Shown one piece after another: positions 62,799-64,000 of a stretch of 64,000 nucleotides of DNA. The position numbers and the translations under genes were made by a program. Origin of the DNA: Sporomusa ovata DSM 2662 (GTDB lineage Bacteria; Bacillota; Negativicutes; Sporomusales; Sporomusaceae); assembly GCF_000445445.1 (NCBI RefSeq), contig NZ_ASXP01000003.1, positions 868,001 to 932,000 on the forward strand, read 5' to 3'. The notes under the pieces were generated by a model. That model saw only the letters and a list, made by a program, of their open reading frames with translations, had not been told where the DNA came from and ran no database searches. Positions within the stretch are counted from its first letter, which is position 1. The number at the start of each line of letters is the position of its first letter.

Positions 62799-64000
62799 AT
62801 GATGAGAGCAGGTCTTCCGAAATCAAACCAAGTTGTGTTCCTGGGAGATTTCTTGCGTTCACCTCACACTCACTTCGCTTTTCGAGTCCTGTATAGACTA
62901 TTAAGTAACCCTATCGCCTCGGTAACCGGTATAATGCCTAAGTTCTTTTATTCGCTCACCAGTGATTTCAACAGCCATATTAGAAAAATTGAGGAACTGG
63001 ACATATCGACTACTCAGTCCTGGATTCAGCTTCAGGAAGAAACTGTGGAGCTACCCCAATGGATTCAATCATTATTGCCATCTGAAGGCGATTTGGTTAT
63101 AGGGTTTGAGATAGCCCCAAGTATGTGCATATGGCTTTCTAAGCATGGTATTCCCTATATGAATTTCTTTGTTCATCCCGTACGGTTTCTACCTGATCTT
63201 TTATTTGCGGTTAGTACAAATAATAATGCTATAAGTAAGGTGTTACATCGATGGTCATTTCAGCTCGACTGCGCATATGATTACGCGAATGTACTGCGGG
63301 CCTTATGCATTGGAGATATAGCGGATCAGGCCTTTATCCAATCGGGAACGGCAATGTTTGTTGGACAGACGAGCAACGATGCATCTGTTATTCAGGCTGG
63401 TAAAACGGTCAAGGTGCGCGATTATTGTGCGAGGATTCAAGAGCTGACAGCGCAGTGTTCCGATATCCTTATTTGTCCCCACCCGTTAGGTATGGCTGAT
63501 CAAATGATTTATCTTCTTCGAAACCTTGGCAGGGGGACAATCGTTAATTTTAATAGCTATTCCCTGCTAAGTAATGAAAATATCAAGCTTGTCCTGACAT
63601 TAAGCAGTTCACTGGGTGTAGAAGCGAAATATTTTAATAAAGACGTGCATTTTTTATTAGGAGAGCCATTAAGGCCTGGGGGGGCGATGGTCGCCAGTGA
63701 TGCCAACGTTCATTCTCTCGGGCATTCTATCTTATCGGTAGATTTTTGGAAACAAATCTTTGGTCTTAATCGGCTTATACCAAAAGGTAACTGTGCTACC
63801 AGCGAGTTTAAGGCACCCAATCTTTTTCGCAGCCTGTTCGGCGCCTGGGCGTATGATCAATTAGATCCTATTTTACGACGCAAGGTGTCTGTTCAGTCGA
63901 CAGTTGTTCCCCCCAGACCCTGGAAGCAAATTAATTACAATAATTTACGCAAACAAGTCACTACAATAGATTTTCGGTCCTCTGGGAATAGTTTTTTGTA
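62799..64000 (+). CDS. Capsule/polysaccharide-type biosynthesis protein, incomplete at right edge
   Basis: A continuous frame from the ATG at 62799 (a second ATG follows directly at 62802; AAGGAG 5 nt upstream) with no stop for 400 codons to the window end. The protein begins MMRAGLPKSNQVVFLGDFLR. It contains LVIGFEIAPSMCIWLSKHG, a DILICPHPLGMADQM segment and LVLTLSSSLGVEAKYF, a pattern reminiscent of KpsC/KpsS-type capsule Kdo-transferase proteins (HP and SS motifs with a following acidic residue). Assignment is tentative, since the C-terminus is outside. Fits the glycan island. Confidence 0.6.
   Translation, partial: MMRAGLPKSNQVVFLGDFLRSPHTHFAFRVLYRLLSNPIASVTGIMPKFFYSLTSDFNSHIRKIEELDISTTQSWIQLQEETVELPQWIQSLLPSEGDLVIGFEIAPSMCIWLSKHGIPYMNFFVHPVRFLPDLLFAVSTNNNAISKVLHRWSFQLDCAYDYANVLRALCIGDIADQAFIQSGTAMFVGQTSNDASVIQAGKTVKVRDYCARIQELTAQCSDILICPHPLGMADQMIYLLRNLGRGTIVNFNSYSLLSNENIKLVLTLSSSLGVEAKYFNKDVHFLLGEPLRPGGAMVASDANVHSLGHSILSVDFWKQIFGLNRLIPKGNCATSEFKAPNLFRSLFGAWAYDQLDPILRRKVSVQSTVVPPRPWKQINYNNLRKQVTTIDFRSSGNSFL

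Overview
The window reads as a chromosomal segment of an anaerobic, spore-forming, corrinoid-using Firmicute, most likely a Negativicute of the Sporomusa/Pelosinus type. That placement is an inference from gene content: CotF-type spore coat proteins, YjcZ-like mini-proteins, a Tat-exported NiFe hydrogenase, a cysteine-type formate dehydrogenase, a C5-pathway hem operon with a cobA-hemD fusion, and a Co/Ni ECF transporter. No rRNA, tRNA, CRISPR array, prophage or insertion sequence was found.

Layout. 1-1475: NiFe hydrogenase large subunit (cut by the window edge) and small subunit. 1617-4491: a membrane-anchored metallopeptidase, deoC, a PerR-like Fur regulator and two small coat proteins. 4688-9681: a MASE3/GAF/GGDEF cyclase divergent from an HD-GYP phosphodiesterase, then a MATE exporter. 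9853-18778: tex, a cyclodeaminase-family protein, a FakA/DegV pair, a large FtsA-like ATPase and a second GGDEF cyclase. 18983-25686: a tight hemL-hemB-cobA/hemD-hemC-hemA-sirC operon, which makes uroporphyrinogen III and siroheme or corrinoid precursors. 25907-31202: PBP2 and a translationally coupled nadA-nadB-nadC operon behind a palindromic operator-like site. 31416-38070: an LCP ligase, a GH18 lipoprotein, and an aminotransferase with a nitrate/sulfonate-type ABC transporter. 38283-44235: an EamA exporter divergent from a LysR regulator, a GlnK/GlnL-like two-component system, a CoA-type Nudix hydrolase and ApbE.

44236-51349 is a metal and redox block. It holds a structured leader with a terminator ahead of cbiM-cbiQ-cbiO, then the formate dehydrogenase gene. 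A probable molybdenum-cofactor riboswitch lies upstream of that gene, and two near-identical 38-40-residue mini-protein genes, absent from ordinary ORF calls, flank it. Cobalt/nickel uptake, corrin-ring precursor synthesis, NiFe hydrogenase and formate dehydrogenase fit one hydrogen/formate/C1 energy metabolism.

51534-64000 looks like a surface-glycan island. It carries three methyltransferases, two tandem GDP-mannose dehydratases sharing an exactly identical 242-bp block, two glycosyltransferases, a fibre protein with 23 His-x-Glu-Gly repeats and a self-cleaving peptidase-G2 C-terminus, and at the right edge an incomplete polysaccharide-type gene. The island probably builds and glycosylates a trimeric surface fibre, perhaps on the spore or S-layer. 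This is the best candidate for an undescribed system in the window.
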